From Sphingorhabdus sp. Alg231-15 (GTDB taxonomy: Bacteria > Pseudomonadota > Alphaproteobacteria > Sphingomonadales > Sphingomonadaceae): a stretch of DNA of 64,000 nt. The position numbers were made by a program, and so were the translations under genes. The notes under the pieces were generated by a model. That model made no database searches. It saw only the letters and a program-made list of their open reading frames with translations, and was not told the origin of the DNA. Positions within the stretch are counted from its first letter, which is position 1; each line of letters opens with the position of its first letter. The stretch is from contig NZ_LT703001.1 in the NCBI RefSeq assembly GCF_900149705.1, positions 1,488,001 through 1,552,000 on the forward strand. Reading direction: 5' to 3'. This document shows positions 17,435-27,080 of this stretch, in pieces.

Positions 17435-19018
17435 ATGCCGAAACTGAAAACTTCTCACTTTGCCCTGTTCTGCGCTTTTTCAGCGCTCACATTTGCTGTT
17501 CCCGTATCCGCACAGTCTGTTGTGGGCTCCGGTGTTCCGGCCAGCACGGTTCCTAACAGCGCCGAACGTCCCATTGCCTTTGCCGAACAAGCGCCTGACA
17601 ATGCTGGCCTGGTGATCCTGATGGAAAGCGCAGAATTACCGAATATCCCTGCCCTTTCCGCCGCCGAACGCGGTGCCGTGGAAGCGGCCATTGCGTCTGC
17701 CGAATTCAAGGGAGAAACCGGAAGCAATCTCAAACTTCGCGGAATTGGCGGTCGTCCGCTAATCATGCTGGCCGGCGCGGCCAAGTCCGATGATGAAGGG
17801 CCAGACTGGAAATCCGCTGCCGGTAGCGCTGTGCAAAAGCTAATGGACGACGATGCGGAACTGGCGTTGGTAGGTCCCACTGATGCCAACGCAATGGCTG
17901 ATGCAGCACTTGGGCTGGACCTTGGCCAATATCGGTTCGACCGGTATCAAACGGATGTCGAAACTGTACCCGCCAAACAGCGCGTTACATTTGTCGGCAC
18001 GGCGGCATCCGCTGCACAGGCGCTCTGGGATAGTCGTCACAAACATCTTGCTGACAGTGTCAAACTCACTCGTGACCTGCAAAGCGAACCAGCCAGTGCA
18101 CTTTATCCGCAGAGCTTTGTTGATCGGGTAAGCGCAGAGTTCAAAGGCGTCCCCAATATTCGCATCGAAATTCTCGACGAAGCTGCGATGCGCAAAATGA
18201 ACATGGGCGCGATTGTTGGTGTCGGTCAGGGCAGCCCGCGCGGTTCACGGATGATGGTGGTCACCTACACAGGCGGAAGCGGCGCGGCGCTAGCACTGGC
18301 TGGCAAGGGGATTACCTTTGACACGGGCGGCATTTCAATCAAGCCCAACAAGGGTATGTGGGCAATGAAGGCCGACATGTCGGGTGCCGCCGCGGTCATG
18401 GGCGCAACATTGTCACTGGCTAAGAGCCGTGCTCCAGTAAACGTCGTGGCAGTTGCTGCGCTCGCCGAAAACATGCCCGGCGCCAATGCCCAGCGTCCGG
18501 GCGATGTAGTAAGGACCTATGGCGGCAAGACCATTGAGATCCTCAGTACGGACGCAGAAGGACGGCTGGTGCTCGCCGACGCAGTGCAATATGTGGCGGA
18601 TCGCTACAAACCCTTCGCGCTGGTAGATGTCGCGACCCTGACCGGATCGGTTGGACGAGCGGTGGGCAATCAATATGCGGGGCTATTTGCACGCGAAGAC
18701 GCGATTGCCGATCGCATGCTGAAAGCCGCCAAGGATAGCGGTGAGCGTCTATGGCGACTACCCCTGCATCCCGCCTATGCCAAAGCCATCCGCTCTGACA
18801 TTGCCGATGTGAAAAATTCGGGTGTAACAGATGCGCCAGGCGCAAGTGCCGGGGCGCATTTCATCGGCTATTTTGTCGATGAATCACTACCCTGGGCCCA
18901 TCTGGATATTGCTGGTGTGGACTGGAATAACTCCACAAAGCCACTGACGCCCAAGGGGGCCTCTGGCTTTGGCGTACGCTTGCTTGATCAGCTCGCACGC
19001 GACTGGACCGCCAAATAG
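17435..19018 (+). CDS. Exported leucyl aminopeptidase (M17 family)
   Basis: A 527-residue M17 metallopeptidase. The metal and catalytic residues are in place: Lys291 and Asp296 (GKGITFDTGG), Lys303, Asp314, and Asp373/Glu375/Arg377 in STDAEGRLVLADA. It has a clear signal peptide ending near PVSAQS, unlike the cytoplasmic PepA of most bacteria, so it should act on peptides in the periplasm. An AAGGA ribosome site precedes the ATG. It is divergent from the penicillin-acylase gene across 114 bp. Confidence 0.93.
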   Translation: MPKLKTSHFALFCAFSALTFAVPVSAQSVVGSGVPASTVPNSAERPIAFAEQAPDNAGLVILMESAELPNIPALSAAERGAVEAAIASAEFKGETGSNLKLRGIGGRPLIMLAGAAKSDDEGPDWKSAAGSAVQKLMDDDAELALVGPTDANAMADAALGLDLGQYRFDRYQTDVETVPAKQRVTFVGTAASAAQALWDSRHKHLADSVKLTRDLQSEPASALYPQSFVDRVSAEFKGVPNIRIEILDEAAMRKMNMGAIVGVGQGSPRGSRMMVVTYTGGSGAALALAGKGITFDTGGISIKPNKGMWAMKADMSGAAAVMGATLSLAKSRAPVNVVAVAALAENMPGANAQRPGDVVRTYGGKTIEILSTDAEGRLVLADAVQYVADRYKPFALVDVATLTGSVGRAVGNQYAGLFAREDAIADRMLKAAKDSGERLWRLPLHPAYAKAIRSDIADVKNSGVTDAPGASAGAHFIGYFVDESLPWAHLDIAGVDWNNSTKPLTPKGASGFGVRLLDQLARDWTAK

Positions 19019-19036
19019 GCTTTTGTAACAATTATT

Positions 19037-19107
19037 TGTCCCGCTCCCTTGTGTGATAAAAACATCACTCCATATCGGTTGAGAACCATGAACGAGGGAA
19101 CGGGACA
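19037..19107. repeat. Long inverted repeat spanning the clpB promoter and ribosome site
   Basis: Arms at 19037-19051 and 19093-19107 match at 13 of 15 positions (outer seven bases TGTCCCG/CGGGACA exact) around a 41-base spacer. The left arm contains the -35 element of the heat-shock promoter and the right arm the GAGGGA ribosome site directly before the clpB ATG. If a transcript crosses both arms, the ribosome site is sequestered; from the local promoter only the right arm is transcribed. Confidence 0.6.
19044..19075 (+). promoter_or_regulatory. Sigma-32 (RpoH) type heat-shock promoter of clpB
   Basis: The -35 region CTCCCTTG (CTTG at 19048-19051, preceded by the typical C-rich run) and the -10 region CTCCATAT (19068-19075) fit the heat-shock consensus CNCCCTTGAA-N13/14-CCCCATNT with normal spacing (14 bp after the six-base -35). 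The predicted start is near 19082, 26 bp before the ATG. RpoH control of clpB is well established in Proteobacteria. Confidence 0.8.
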
Positions 19108-21705
19108 ATGAATCTCGAGAAATTTACCGATCGCGCCAAAGGCTTTTTGCAATCCGCTCAGACCGTAGCGATCCGCATGAACCATCAGCAGATTACCGCG
19201 GCACATTTGCTCAAGGCTTTGCTCGAAGACGATCAGGGCATGGCATCCGGCCTCATCGCCAAAGCAGGCGGTAATGCCAAACAAGCGCATCTCGAGATTG
19301 ATACAGCATTGGAGAAAATTCCGGCAGTATCGGGCAGCGGGGCTCAGCAGACACCAGGACTGAATAACGACACCGTACGTGTATTGGATCAAGCGGAACA
19401 GATCGCGGAAAAAGCGGGCGATAGCTTTGTCACAGTCGAACGTCTGCTACTTGCCTTGACACTGTCCAAAGATACAGCAGCTGGCAAAGCATTGACCAAT
19501 GCCGGCGTAACGACTGATGCCCTGAATGGAGCAATAAACGATTTGCGCGGCGGACGCACAGCCGACACGGCCTCTGCCGAAGATCGTTATGATGCAATGA
19601 AGAAATTTGCGCGCGACCTCACCGAAGCGGCACGCGAAGGTAAAATGGATCCGGTCATCGGCCGCGACGAAGAGATCCGTCGCACCATCCAGATTCTCGC
19701 GCGTCGGACAAAGAACAACCCTGTCCTGATCGGCGAACCCGGCGTCGGCAAGACTGCCATCGCTGAAGGATTAGCGCTGCGTATTGCCAATGGCGACGTG
19801 CCCGATAGCTTAAAAGATCGCCGCTTGATGTCGCTCGATATGGGTGCGCTCATAGCCGGTGCGAAATATCGCGGGGAATTTGAAGAGCGGTTGAAGGGCG
19901 TGCTCGATGAAGTGCGCGGCGCGGATGGTGAAATCATCTTGTTCATTGACGAGATGCATACATTGATCGGAGCGGGCGCATCGGAAGGCTCGATGGATGC
20001 CAGTAACCTGTTGAAGCCAGCATTGGCACGCGGTGAACTTCACTGCATTGGCGCGACGACGCTGGATGAATATCAAAAGCATGTTGAAAAAGATCCGGCC
20101 TTACAGCGGCGGTTCCAGCCTGTCGTCATCGGCGAACCGACGGTAGAAGATACCATCTCGATCCTCCGCGGCCTGAAGGAAAAATATGAACTGCACCACG
20201 GTGTTCGGATTACCGACGGTGCATTGGTAAGCGCCGCCACCCTGTCCCATCGCTATATATCAGATCGCTTTCTGCCCGATAAAGCCATCGATCTCATGGA
20301 CGAGGCGGCGTCGCGGATCCGGATGGAAGTCGAGTCCAAACCAGAGGAAATCGAAACCCTGGACCGGCGGATCATTCAATTGAAAATTGAACGCGAGGCG
20401 CTGTCCAAAGAAAATGATGACGCCTCCAAAAGCCGTCTCGAAACCCTTGAAAAAGAACTCGCGGAACTGGAACAGGAATCGACCGAGCTCACCACACGTT
20501 GGCAGGGTGAAAAAGACAAAATCCATGCCGAAGCTCATGTGAAGGAAGAATTGGACGCAGCCCGTCTGGAGCTGGAGCAGGCAGAACGCGCCGGTGATCT
20601 CGCCAAGGCGGGTGAGCTAAGCTACGGCACCATTCCCAACCTTGAGAAGAAACTGGAAGAAGCCGGGGATGCAACCGAAGGCGCGATGTTGCGCGAGGAA
20701 GTTGTGAGCGAGGATATCGCCTCCGTCGTATCACGATGGACCGGTATTCCAGTCGACAAAATGCTCGAAGGCGAACGCGAAAAGCTGCTCGCCATGGAGG
20801 AGTTGATCGGAAAGCGGGTTATTGGTCAGAAAGATGCTATCGAAGCAGTCTCCTCTGCCGTCCGCCGGTCCCGCGCTGGGTTGCAAGACCCCAATCGTCC
20901 GCTCGGCAGTTTCCTGTTCCTCGGCCCCACCGGTGTCGGCAAGACCGAACTCACCAAAGCTTTAGCAGGCTTCTTGTTTGATGATGACCAAGCCATGGTT
21001 CGCATAGACATGTCCGAATTTATGGAAAAGCACAGCGTCGCAAGGTTAATCGGCGCGCCTCCCGGCTATGTTGGTTATGAAGAAGGCGGCGTGCTCACCG
21101 AAGCCGTCCGCAGACGCCCCTATCAGGTAATCCTGTTTGATGAAGTCGAGAAAGCGCATGGCGATGTTTTCAATGTGTTGCTGCAAGTCCTCGACGACGG
21201 ACATCTCACAGATGGTCAGGGCCGCAAGGTCGATTTCTCAAACACACTGATCATCCTCACCTCCAACCTCGGCAGCCAGTATATGGCGAACCTGAAAGAT
21301 GATGAGAAGGTCAAGGATGTCGAGCCACAAGTCATGGAAGTTGTCCGCGCCCATTTCCGGCCTGAATTTCTTAATCGACTGGACGAGATAATCCTGTTCC
21401 ACCGGCTCGCCGAGGAACATATGGCACCGATTGTCGAAATACAGGTCGCCCGCGTGCAGAAACTGCTCAAGGATCGCAAGATCGTTCTCGAGCTGACCGA
21501 TGCCGCGAAGCGCTGGCTCGGGCGGGTTGGCTATGATCCTGTCTACGGAGCAAGGCCGCTGAAACGCGCAATTCAGAAATATCTGCAAGACCCGCTGGCT
21601 GACTTGATCCTGCGCGGCGATGTACCGGACAACAGCACTGTCCAAATTAACGAAGGTGACGGAGCTCTCGAAATGGTGCCGGTGGCGACAGCAATCGAAG
21701 GTTGA
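19108..21705 (+). CDS. clpB: ATP-dependent disaggregase ClpB
   Basis: An 865-residue Hsp100 protein, full length. Order: N-terminal Clp-N repeats (1-145), first AAA+ module with Walker A GEPGVGKT (209-216), coiled-coil M-domain around residues 400-530 (the mark of ClpB versus ClpA/ClpC), and second AAA+ module with GPTGVGKT (606-613) and pore loop GYVGYEEGG. With DnaK-DnaJ-GrpE it pulls apart protein aggregates after heat stress. A heat-shock promoter lies directly upstream. Confidence 0.98.
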   Translation: MNLEKFTDRAKGFLQSAQTVAIRMNHQQITAAHLLKALLEDDQGMASGLIAKAGGNAKQAHLEIDTALEKIPAVSGSGAQQTPGLNNDTVRVLDQAEQIAEKAGDSFVTVERLLLALTLSKDTAAGKALTNAGVTTDALNGAINDLRGGRTADTASAEDRYDAMKKFARDLTEAAREGKMDPVIGRDEEIRRTIQILARRTKNNPVLIGEPGVGKTAIAEGLALRIANGDVPDSLKDRRLMSLDMGALIAGAKYRGEFEERLKGVLDEVRGADGEIILFIDEMHTLIGAGASEGSMDASNLLKPALARGELHCIGATTLDEYQKHVEKDPALQRRFQPVVIGEPTVEDTISILRGLKEKYELHHGVRITDGALVSAATLSHRYISDRFLPDKAIDLMDEAASRIRMEVESKPEEIETLDRRIIQLKIEREALSKENDDASKSRLETLEKELAELEQESTELTTRWQGEKDKIHAEAHVKEELDAARLELEQAERAGDLAKAGELSYGTIPNLEKKLEEAGDATEGAMLREEVVSEDIASVVSRWTGIPVDKMLEGEREKLLAMEELIGKRVIGQKDAIEAVSSAVRRSRAGLQDPNRPLGSFLFLGPTGVGKTELTKALAGFLFDDDQAMVRIDMSEFMEKHSVARLIGAPPGYVGYEEGGVLTEAVRRRPYQVILFDEVEKAHGDVFNVLLQVLDDGHLTDGQGRKVDFSNTLIILTSNLGSQYMANLKDDEKVKDVEPQVMEVVRAHFRPEFLNRLDEIILFHRLAEEHMAPIVEIQVARVQKLLKDRKIVLELTDAAKRWLGRVGYDPVYGARPLKRAIQKYLQDPLADLILRGDVPDNSTVQINEGDGALEMVPVATAIEG

Positions 21706-21742
21706 TCTTGCACCCGCCAGCGATGTTCGGCAAATACAACAC

Positions 21743-22786
21743 ATGATCAGCACTGTGCAACGAGACGAGTTATTGAGCGATGCCAGATATTTAGCGCATC
21801 GCTATGATGAAGCAAACGATGCGTTCCGTTTCCTGTCGGTTCCCCGTGATGTTCATCGCCAATGCACCTTTATCACTGATGAGCATTTGCCAGATGTCGA
21901 TCAGTTCCAGGCGGTGCCGCGATCAGAGGTTGCGCAAGCATCACCAACGACTGCACCGATCCATTTCATTTTCCATTCTGCCTATTGTTGTTCCACCATG
22001 CTGGCGCGGGCGTTTGATATCGAAGGGGTCTCAATGGGGTTGAAAGAACCCGTTGTGCTCAATGACATGATAGGGTGGCGGCGGCGCGGTGCAGATGCAA
22101 ACCGACAACGCGAAGTTATTGAACAAAGCCTGACCCTATTATCACGGCCTTTTGGCGAAGACCGCGCGGTGATTATCAAGCCATCCAATATTTGCAATCC
22201 ATTGGCGATTGAGATGTTGCGATCAAGACCAGACGCGAAGGCTCTGCTTCTCTATGCCCCAATCGAGGGCTTCCTCAAATCGATCGCCAAAAAGGAAATG
22301 TGGGGCCGGATCTGGGTGCGTGATGTGCTGATCGGAACGCTGAAAGACGGTTATGCTATAGGCGGATTTTCCAATGACGAACTGTTGCAGTTAACCGATC
22401 TACAAGTCGCCGCTATCGGCTGGTTGTCGCAGCATGCGCTATTCGCCAAGATTATCAAAGAAATTGGTCCAGATCGAGTTAAGACGCTGGATAGCGATAC
22501 GTTCTTGGCGCAGTCGCCGGAAACCATCACTGCTTTATCCCGCCTCTACGGACTGGAACTGAACGAGGCAGAGATTGATAACGTTGTTCAAGGCCCTGCA
22601 TTCACCAGTCATTCGAAGCTTGATCAGGTTAAACGCGGCGAAGTTTTCGACGCTAAGGTGCGAGAGCAAGAGCAACTAAAGGTTGCGCAGGCCCACGGTG
22701 CGGAAATCGAAATGGTTGCAACATGGACTAAAGCGGTAGCCGAGAGCCAAGGAATAGAATTCAGCATTGGCTCCCGATTACTATGA
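21743..22786 (+). CDS. Sulfotransferase-like P-loop protein
   Basis: A 347-residue protein of uncertain function. Near residue 75 it has IHFIFHSAYCCSTMLARAFD, which fits the 5'-PSB (P-loop-like) signature of sulfotransferase-related proteins that bind PAPS; later parts (ALLLYAPIEGFLKSIAKKE) fit the 3'-phosphate-binding region. The start at 21743 is 38 bp past clpB; no good ribosome site is visible, so translation may depend on readthrough from clpB. The acceptor is unknown and a non-enzymatic role is possible. Confidence 0.6.
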   Translation: MISTVQRDELLSDARYLAHRYDEANDAFRFLSVPRDVHRQCTFITDEHLPDVDQFQAVPRSEVAQASPTTAPIHFIFHSAYCCSTMLARAFDIEGVSMGLKEPVVLNDMIGWRRRGADANRQREVIEQSLTLLSRPFGEDRAVIIKPSNICNPLAIEMLRSRPDAKALLLYAPIEGFLKSIAKKEMWGRIWVRDVLIGTLKDGYAIGGFSNDELLQLTDLQVAAIGWLSQHALFAKIIKEIGPDRVKTLDSDTFLAQSPETITALSRLYGLELNEAEIDNVVQGPAFTSHSKLDQVKRGEVFDAKVREQEQLKVAQAHGAEIEMVATWTKAVAESQGIEFSIGSRLL

Positions 22787-22796
22787 CTGATTTAGT

Positions 22797-23108
22797 TTAG
22801 TTATTTCCCGGCGCAAATGTTGGTTGATTGTCATCCACAAATTCACGAGACCGTTTGCTGCCTTCACGATTATAGGCAGCCCATTCCCGATTGGTCATGC
22901 ATACTCTTCTTTTGCGAGCCAAAGTGCCCATGATGGGTTCAGAGCGGCAGCGAACATATTCAGGATGCTTGCGATCAGTAATCTTCTTCGGTTTTTCTTT
23001 CTTTGCTGCATCTTCCACAGTAGCAGTCTCGCCAGCAAAGGCGGGAGGGGTTGATATTGCAAGCGCTGAAAATGACGCAATCGCTAGTGTCCGAACTAAA
23101 ATCTTCAT
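22797..23108 (-). CDS. Small secreted Cys-containing protein (paralogue A)
   Basis: A 103-residue protein with a signal peptide (cleavage after AFA near residue 25), a Lys-rich stretch, and a conserved core KITDRKHPEYVRCRSEP then ARKRRVCMTNREW. Two cysteines could pair as a disulfide. A GGAG ribosome site precedes the ATG. It is a paralogue of the gene at 23156. I do not recognise a characterised family; its place beside a TonB-receptor gene is the only context. Confidence 0.7.
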   Translation of the reverse strand: MKILVRTLAIASFSALAISTPPAFAGETATVEDAAKKEKPKKITDRKHPEYVRCRSEPIMGTLARKRRVCMTNREWAAYNREGSKRSREFVDDNQPTFAPGNN

Positions 23109-23155
23109 AAATACTCCATTATATTTTTTGATTAGGGGAAGATGTTTTTGGCATC

Positions 23156-23545
23156 TTATGGAACAAAAAAGCCGGGCTGACTATCGGCCACAAACTCTGT
23201 CGCATATTTATTGCCCAACCTAATTGCGACTTTCCATTCTCGATTGGTCATGCAGATCCGCCGTTTTTTTATAAGAGAGCTCGCAACTGGCTCTATCCTG
23301 CAACGTACATAATCAGGATGGCGGCGATTGGTGATTTTTTGTGCGGGAGTGCTATTCGCTTCAGGCTGAAGCGCTTCTTGTTGCTGTTCTGGTGGTAGAA
23401 GGTTCACAATAGTCAACCCTGACGGAGTGATCTCGTCCTGTTGATCAACCAATGGGTTTTGCTGAACCGAAGCAGTGGCCGGATTAATAGTAGAAGTGAT
23501 CGCAATAAGAATAGCGACTTTTACTGTTTTCACAGCAGTTATCAT
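23156..23545 (-). CDS. Small secreted Cys-containing protein (paralogue B)
   Basis: A 129-residue protein. The start at 23545 is chosen for the GGAGG ribosome site 9 bp upstream; a longer TTG-started frame reaches 23563. After a signal peptide and a Gln/Pro-rich linker comes the same core as paralogue A: KITNRRHPDYVRCRIEP then KKRRICMTNREW, and both proteins share a late FVADSQP/FVDDNQP motif. It is a tandem duplicate, transcribed before copy A. Function unknown. Confidence 0.7.
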   Translation of the reverse strand: MITAVKTVKVAILIAITSTINPATASVQQNPLVDQQDEITPSGLTIVNLLPPEQQQEALQPEANSTPAQKITNRRHPDYVRCRIEPVASSLIKKRRICMTNREWKVAIRLGNKYATEFVADSQPGFFVP

Positions 23546-23609
23546 CTTCCACGCCCTCCACAAGCATCACAATATAGAAATAGTATCAAATTTACATTTA
23601 TGTGCAACG

Positions 23610-23637
23610 AAAAAGGGCGGGCCAATTGGCCCGCCCT
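23610..23637 (-). terminator. Strong Rho-independent terminator of the TonB-receptor gene
   Basis: A perfect 24-bp palindrome (23614-23637; arms AGGGCGGGCC/GGCCCGCCCT, centre AATT). Read leftward it runs into five T. It lies 27 bp after the receptor stop and separates it from the small-protein genes. Confidence 0.92.
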
Positions 23638-23663
23638 CTTCATTTCAATTCTAACCGTTTGGA

Positions 23664-26600
23664 TTAGAAGCTGAATTTCACGCTAGCGCCATAGCGACGA
23701 CCCAGAGGATCATAGCTTGATGGGTAGATGTTACCGCTGTTGAACGCTGTCGAACCAATGTTCGAACCAACAACCGTTGGCTGGTTGTCGAACAGGTTCT
23801 GAGCCGTCAACGTGAACAAGACATTTTCGCTTACATCCCACTGGAAGGTAAGGTCGAAATAATGTTCCGCTCCGATCTCGGTGAAGTCAACATTACCGAA
23901 CAACGGAGAGTCACCGATGAAGGCTTCGCCATTATCGATAATATCCTGTGGCTCTTGCTCAACACCACTCAGGTAACGCCAGCGAAGAGACAAGGTATAG
24001 TCTTCTTCGAAGGTCAAAGAAGTACGCTGCGAGAACGCAAACTCTGACTGAGGGTTACAGTTGACCGAGTAGAAACCAACACATTCACGATTGATGGACG
24101 TTGGAGTCGCCTGGAACAGGTTCTTGTTGGTCCAGGTACCGTCGAACGACATATTCAGATCGATACTGTCGGTCAGTTCGGTGCCATACCGGATGCTGAG
24201 ATCGATACCGTCGGTTTCGATCCGGCCCAGGTTGCTCTGTTGCAAGATCAAACCTGGAGTGGTTGACGGGTCACCGTCGAGACCGCCAGTGAACGGGCTA
24301 CGAGAGATGAACTCTTGTGAACAGAACGGGTTCGTACCGGATGGCGCATTGAAACATGCAGCAATCGAGTCACCAGGCGTTGGTGCTGAGATCGCATCGG
24401 TGACCAATATGTTGAAGTAATCAATGGTTACCGACAGACCAGGAACGAAGTCTGGCTGAAATGCCACACCAACAGTCCAGGTTGTTGCGTCTTCCGTACC
24501 GAGGTTCAGATTACCACCAGTTGTGATGTTGATCTGACCAGCGGCTGGCGGAGCAACGTTACCCGCAGTGATCTGGGCGGCCGCAGGGCTGCCTGGATCA
24601 ACCTGAGCCAAACAAGCAGCCAAGAGGTTGCCAGTTGGTGCTACTGGACCCTGACATGGGTCGTTTGCAAGGTTGCTCAACTGAGTAGAGACCGGCGTAA
24701 ACAGCTCACCGATATTAGGTGCGCGTGAAGAACGCTGATAGTTACCACGGAAGGTCAGGCCTGGGATAACTTCCCAGCTACCGCCTGCTTTCCAGGTAAA
24801 CTCGGTTCCAGCAGTTGAATAGTCTGAGTAGCGAGCACCCAGATCGATGGTCAGGCTTTCAGCGAAAGACTCACCTTCGAAAACAGGAATGCTAACTTCA
24901 CCAAACGCATCGTACACATCGTAAGAACCGTTAATGTCAGGAGCAGCACCGCCACCACCAACAACAGCACCAGGTGTCTGCGAAGCTTCGTCAGACAAAC
25001 GGGTTGCTGTGAACTCACGATATTCACCACCAACAGCAAACTGGATTGGTGTCTCAGAGATACCAAAGCCAAGATCACCGCTTACGGTACCGTTTACGGT
25101 AGCGATCGATGTACCGGTAATCACTTGCTGAGTCAGATTGAAGACATAATCCTGAGCCGCTTGAGGACCAAGGTTGCCGAGTGTTCCGAAGAAGTTAATT
25201 GGAACACAGCCGTCTCCGCCACCATTTACGCAAGTGCCGTCTGGCAGTCCGAGAATGGAGTTATCGACACGCTCACGACGAGCAAAGCCGCTCTGACGCT
25301 GGATACGCTCACTCTCACCATAGGTTGCCGAAACATCATAGTTGATGCTGTCGGTAATCGCGCCGCGTGCACCAACAACGATGTTGAACAACGTCGAGGT
25401 AAACTCGGAGTTACGTGTACCAACTTCAACTGTACGACGACGAACCTGAGCTTGGAAAGTTGTGTAGTCCGGGTTTGCCGTACCGTCAGCCAGCAGTGGG
25501 CCGTCTGGCGTATTACGTGCTGCATCATAAGCAGCGCCGGTCAATCCAAGACCTGCACCAAAGCGCTGTGCAATCGCTTCTGGGATCAGAGGATTGTTGA
25601 GGTTGAAGGTGTAGGTGTTGAAGAACGATCCACCAGGAGCAATGATCGTCGAAACGGTCTGTTTCGAGAACGCAGCCTGAGAGTAAAGCTCGATATTTTC
25701 GTTGATTTCATAGCGAGCTGCACCGAAAATATTAAACCGTTCGAAAGGTGTTTGGAAAATGTTGAACGGGTTAAAGTTAAATGGTGTTGGGTTGAATTCG
25801 CCATTGTCTTGCAGATTGGTAGGGTCATTCGAAATAATATCGGTACCCGCATCATTGATCTGCGCCTGAATACCAGCCGTGAATGGGTCACCTGTAACAG
25901 GATCATTCAAGCTGTTGAAAACAATGTTCGCAGGAACAGCGTTTGAAGAACCACCAGGGTTACCCGAGAACGAGCTCACGTTGAATTCACCGAAAGGACG
26001 ATCGCCTTGGAAGACAGCATCCTGATCCTGATAGCCAACGCTCAATACAGCGTTACCACGGCCATCGTCGAAGTTCGCACCGATGGTAAGGTCAGCGCGG
26101 AATACGTTGCCGTCACCCTGCTCGGTCAGCTGCTCGCTGAGGTTCAACTCAATGCCAGCAAAATCACGCTTGGTGATGAAGTTGACAACACCGGAGATTG
26201 CGTCCGCACCATATGTGGTCGTTGCACCACCGGTCAAAACATCTGTACGTTCGATAACGGCCAGAGGAATGGAGTTAAGGTCAACACGGCCAGTTGTGTC
26301 AGCAGGAACGAAACGACGTCCGTCAAGCAGGACGAGGTTACGAACCGAACCAATACCGCGAAGGTTAACGAAAGAAGAACCGCCGTTACCGTTGTTAACA
26401 GCAGAACCAATGCTTGGAATTGCTGAAGGCAGTTCGCGCAGGAATTGCTCAGCCACGTTGGTCTGACGCAGTTCCAGCTCTTCAGAGGTTACAACGCCAA
26501 CTGGGCTGGAAAGCTCAAGGTTAGGGTTGCTGATACGAGAACCGGTAACAACGATGACTTCCTCATCAACTGCATCGGCATCTTGTACATCTTGATCCTG

Positions 26601-26681
26601 CGCATAGGCAGGTGCTGAAACCATAGCGAGGCCAAGCACCACTGGTGCTGTACCGCTCATCAGCTTCGTAAATTTTTTCAT
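23664..26681 (-). CDS. TonB-dependent receptor, full length
   Basis: A 1005-residue outer-membrane receptor. Signal peptide (ending AYAQ), then VDEEVIVVTGSRI, plug domain with VNLRGIGSVRNLVLLDGRRF and GGATTTYGADAISGVVNFIT, a long beta-barrel region, and a C-terminal aromatic end (ASVKFSF) as needed for barrel insertion. The length and the VTGSRIxxP start fit the large sphingomonad/Caulobacter receptors for oligosaccharides or peptides, but the ligand is unknown. It has its own strong terminator and a long leader, which suggests high expression. Confidence 0.95.
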   Translation of the reverse strand: MKKFTKLMSGTAPVVLGLAMVSAPAYAQDQDVQDADAVDEEVIVVTGSRISNPNLELSSPVGVVTSEELELRQTNVAEQFLRELPSAIPSIGSAVNNGNGGSSFVNLRGIGSVRNLVLLDGRRFVPADTTGRVDLNSIPLAVIERTDVLTGGATTTYGADAISGVVNFITKRDFAGIELNLSEQLTEQGDGNVFRADLTIGANFDDGRGNAVLSVGYQDQDAVFQGDRPFGEFNVSSFSGNPGGSSNAVPANIVFNSLNDPVTGDPFTAGIQAQINDAGTDIISNDPTNLQDNGEFNPTPFNFNPFNIFQTPFERFNIFGAARYEINENIELYSQAAFSKQTVSTIIAPGGSFFNTYTFNLNNPLIPEAIAQRFGAGLGLTGAAYDAARNTPDGPLLADGTANPDYTTFQAQVRRRTVEVGTRNSEFTSTLFNIVVGARGAITDSINYDVSATYGESERIQRQSGFARRERVDNSILGLPDGTCVNGGGDGCVPINFFGTLGNLGPQAAQDYVFNLTQQVITGTSIATVNGTVSGDLGFGISETPIQFAVGGEYREFTATRLSDEASQTPGAVVGGGGAAPDINGSYDVYDAFGEVSIPVFEGESFAESLTIDLGARYSDYSTAGTEFTWKAGGSWEVIPGLTFRGNYQRSSRAPNIGELFTPVSTQLSNLANDPCQGPVAPTGNLLAACLAQVDPGSPAAAQITAGNVAPPAAGQINITTGGNLNLGTEDATTWTVGVAFQPDFVPGLSVTIDYFNILVTDAISAPTPGDSIAACFNAPSGTNPFCSQEFISRSPFTGGLDGDPSTTPGLILQQSNLGRIETDGIDLSIRYGTELTDSIDLNMSFDGTWTNKNLFQATPTSINRECVGFYSVNCNPQSEFAFSQRTSLTFEEDYTLSLRWRYLSGVEQEPQDIIDNGEAFIGDSPLFGNVDFTEIGAEHYFDLTFQWDVSENVLFTLTAQNLFDNQPTVVGSNIGSTAFNSGNIYPSSYDPLGRRYGASVKFSF

Positions 26682-27080
26682 GTTATTCCAGTCCCTTATT
26701 CTGGAGGAGCAGGGCCCCCAATGGCCCGCTTCTGTAGTTGTCCAATCGAATCACGCACGCTTTGGACACGCGCAAAATTCCATCGGAATGGCTGGCAGAT
26801 GCCGTAATTGCACAATCCTGTAAAGCTCATGTTCAGCTTTTCGGCGCGCTTTTGTATATAATGTAACTATTTTGCCACAGTTTCATAAGGTGAGGCGAGG
26901 TCAATTAACCAGTTAAAGCCGGTGGATTTATTTACACTAGCGTAGAAAAGACCAATTCGATCATTTACCATGATGTCAGACGATTGCACCTTGCCGCCAA
27001 TCTGGTAGGGCAATCACAATCAGCAGTTCCGATGCGAGACAGGTATTGGAATCACAGCCAAGTTCGGCATGGAGCAAGAT
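26682..27080. other. 399-bp intergenic region between divergent genes
   Basis: Holds the leader of the TonB-receptor gene (leftward) and the promoter of the secreted protein at 27081. Within the leader is a small hairpin GGGCC/GGCCC (26712-26727). An AT-rich block around 26855-26866 (TATATAATGT) is a likely promoter core for the receptor, but no convincing -35 is seen. I found no coding frame and no clear RNA gene here. Confidence 0.5.

Noticed and set aside
25125-25946. 273-codon + strand frame opposite the large TonB receptor
   Set aside because: Antisense shadow; no ribosome site and no recognisable domain.
26841-26900. Complete sigma-70 promoter for the large TonB receptor
   Set aside because: A TATATA block is present but no -35 at acceptable spacing was found, so it is not called as a promoter.
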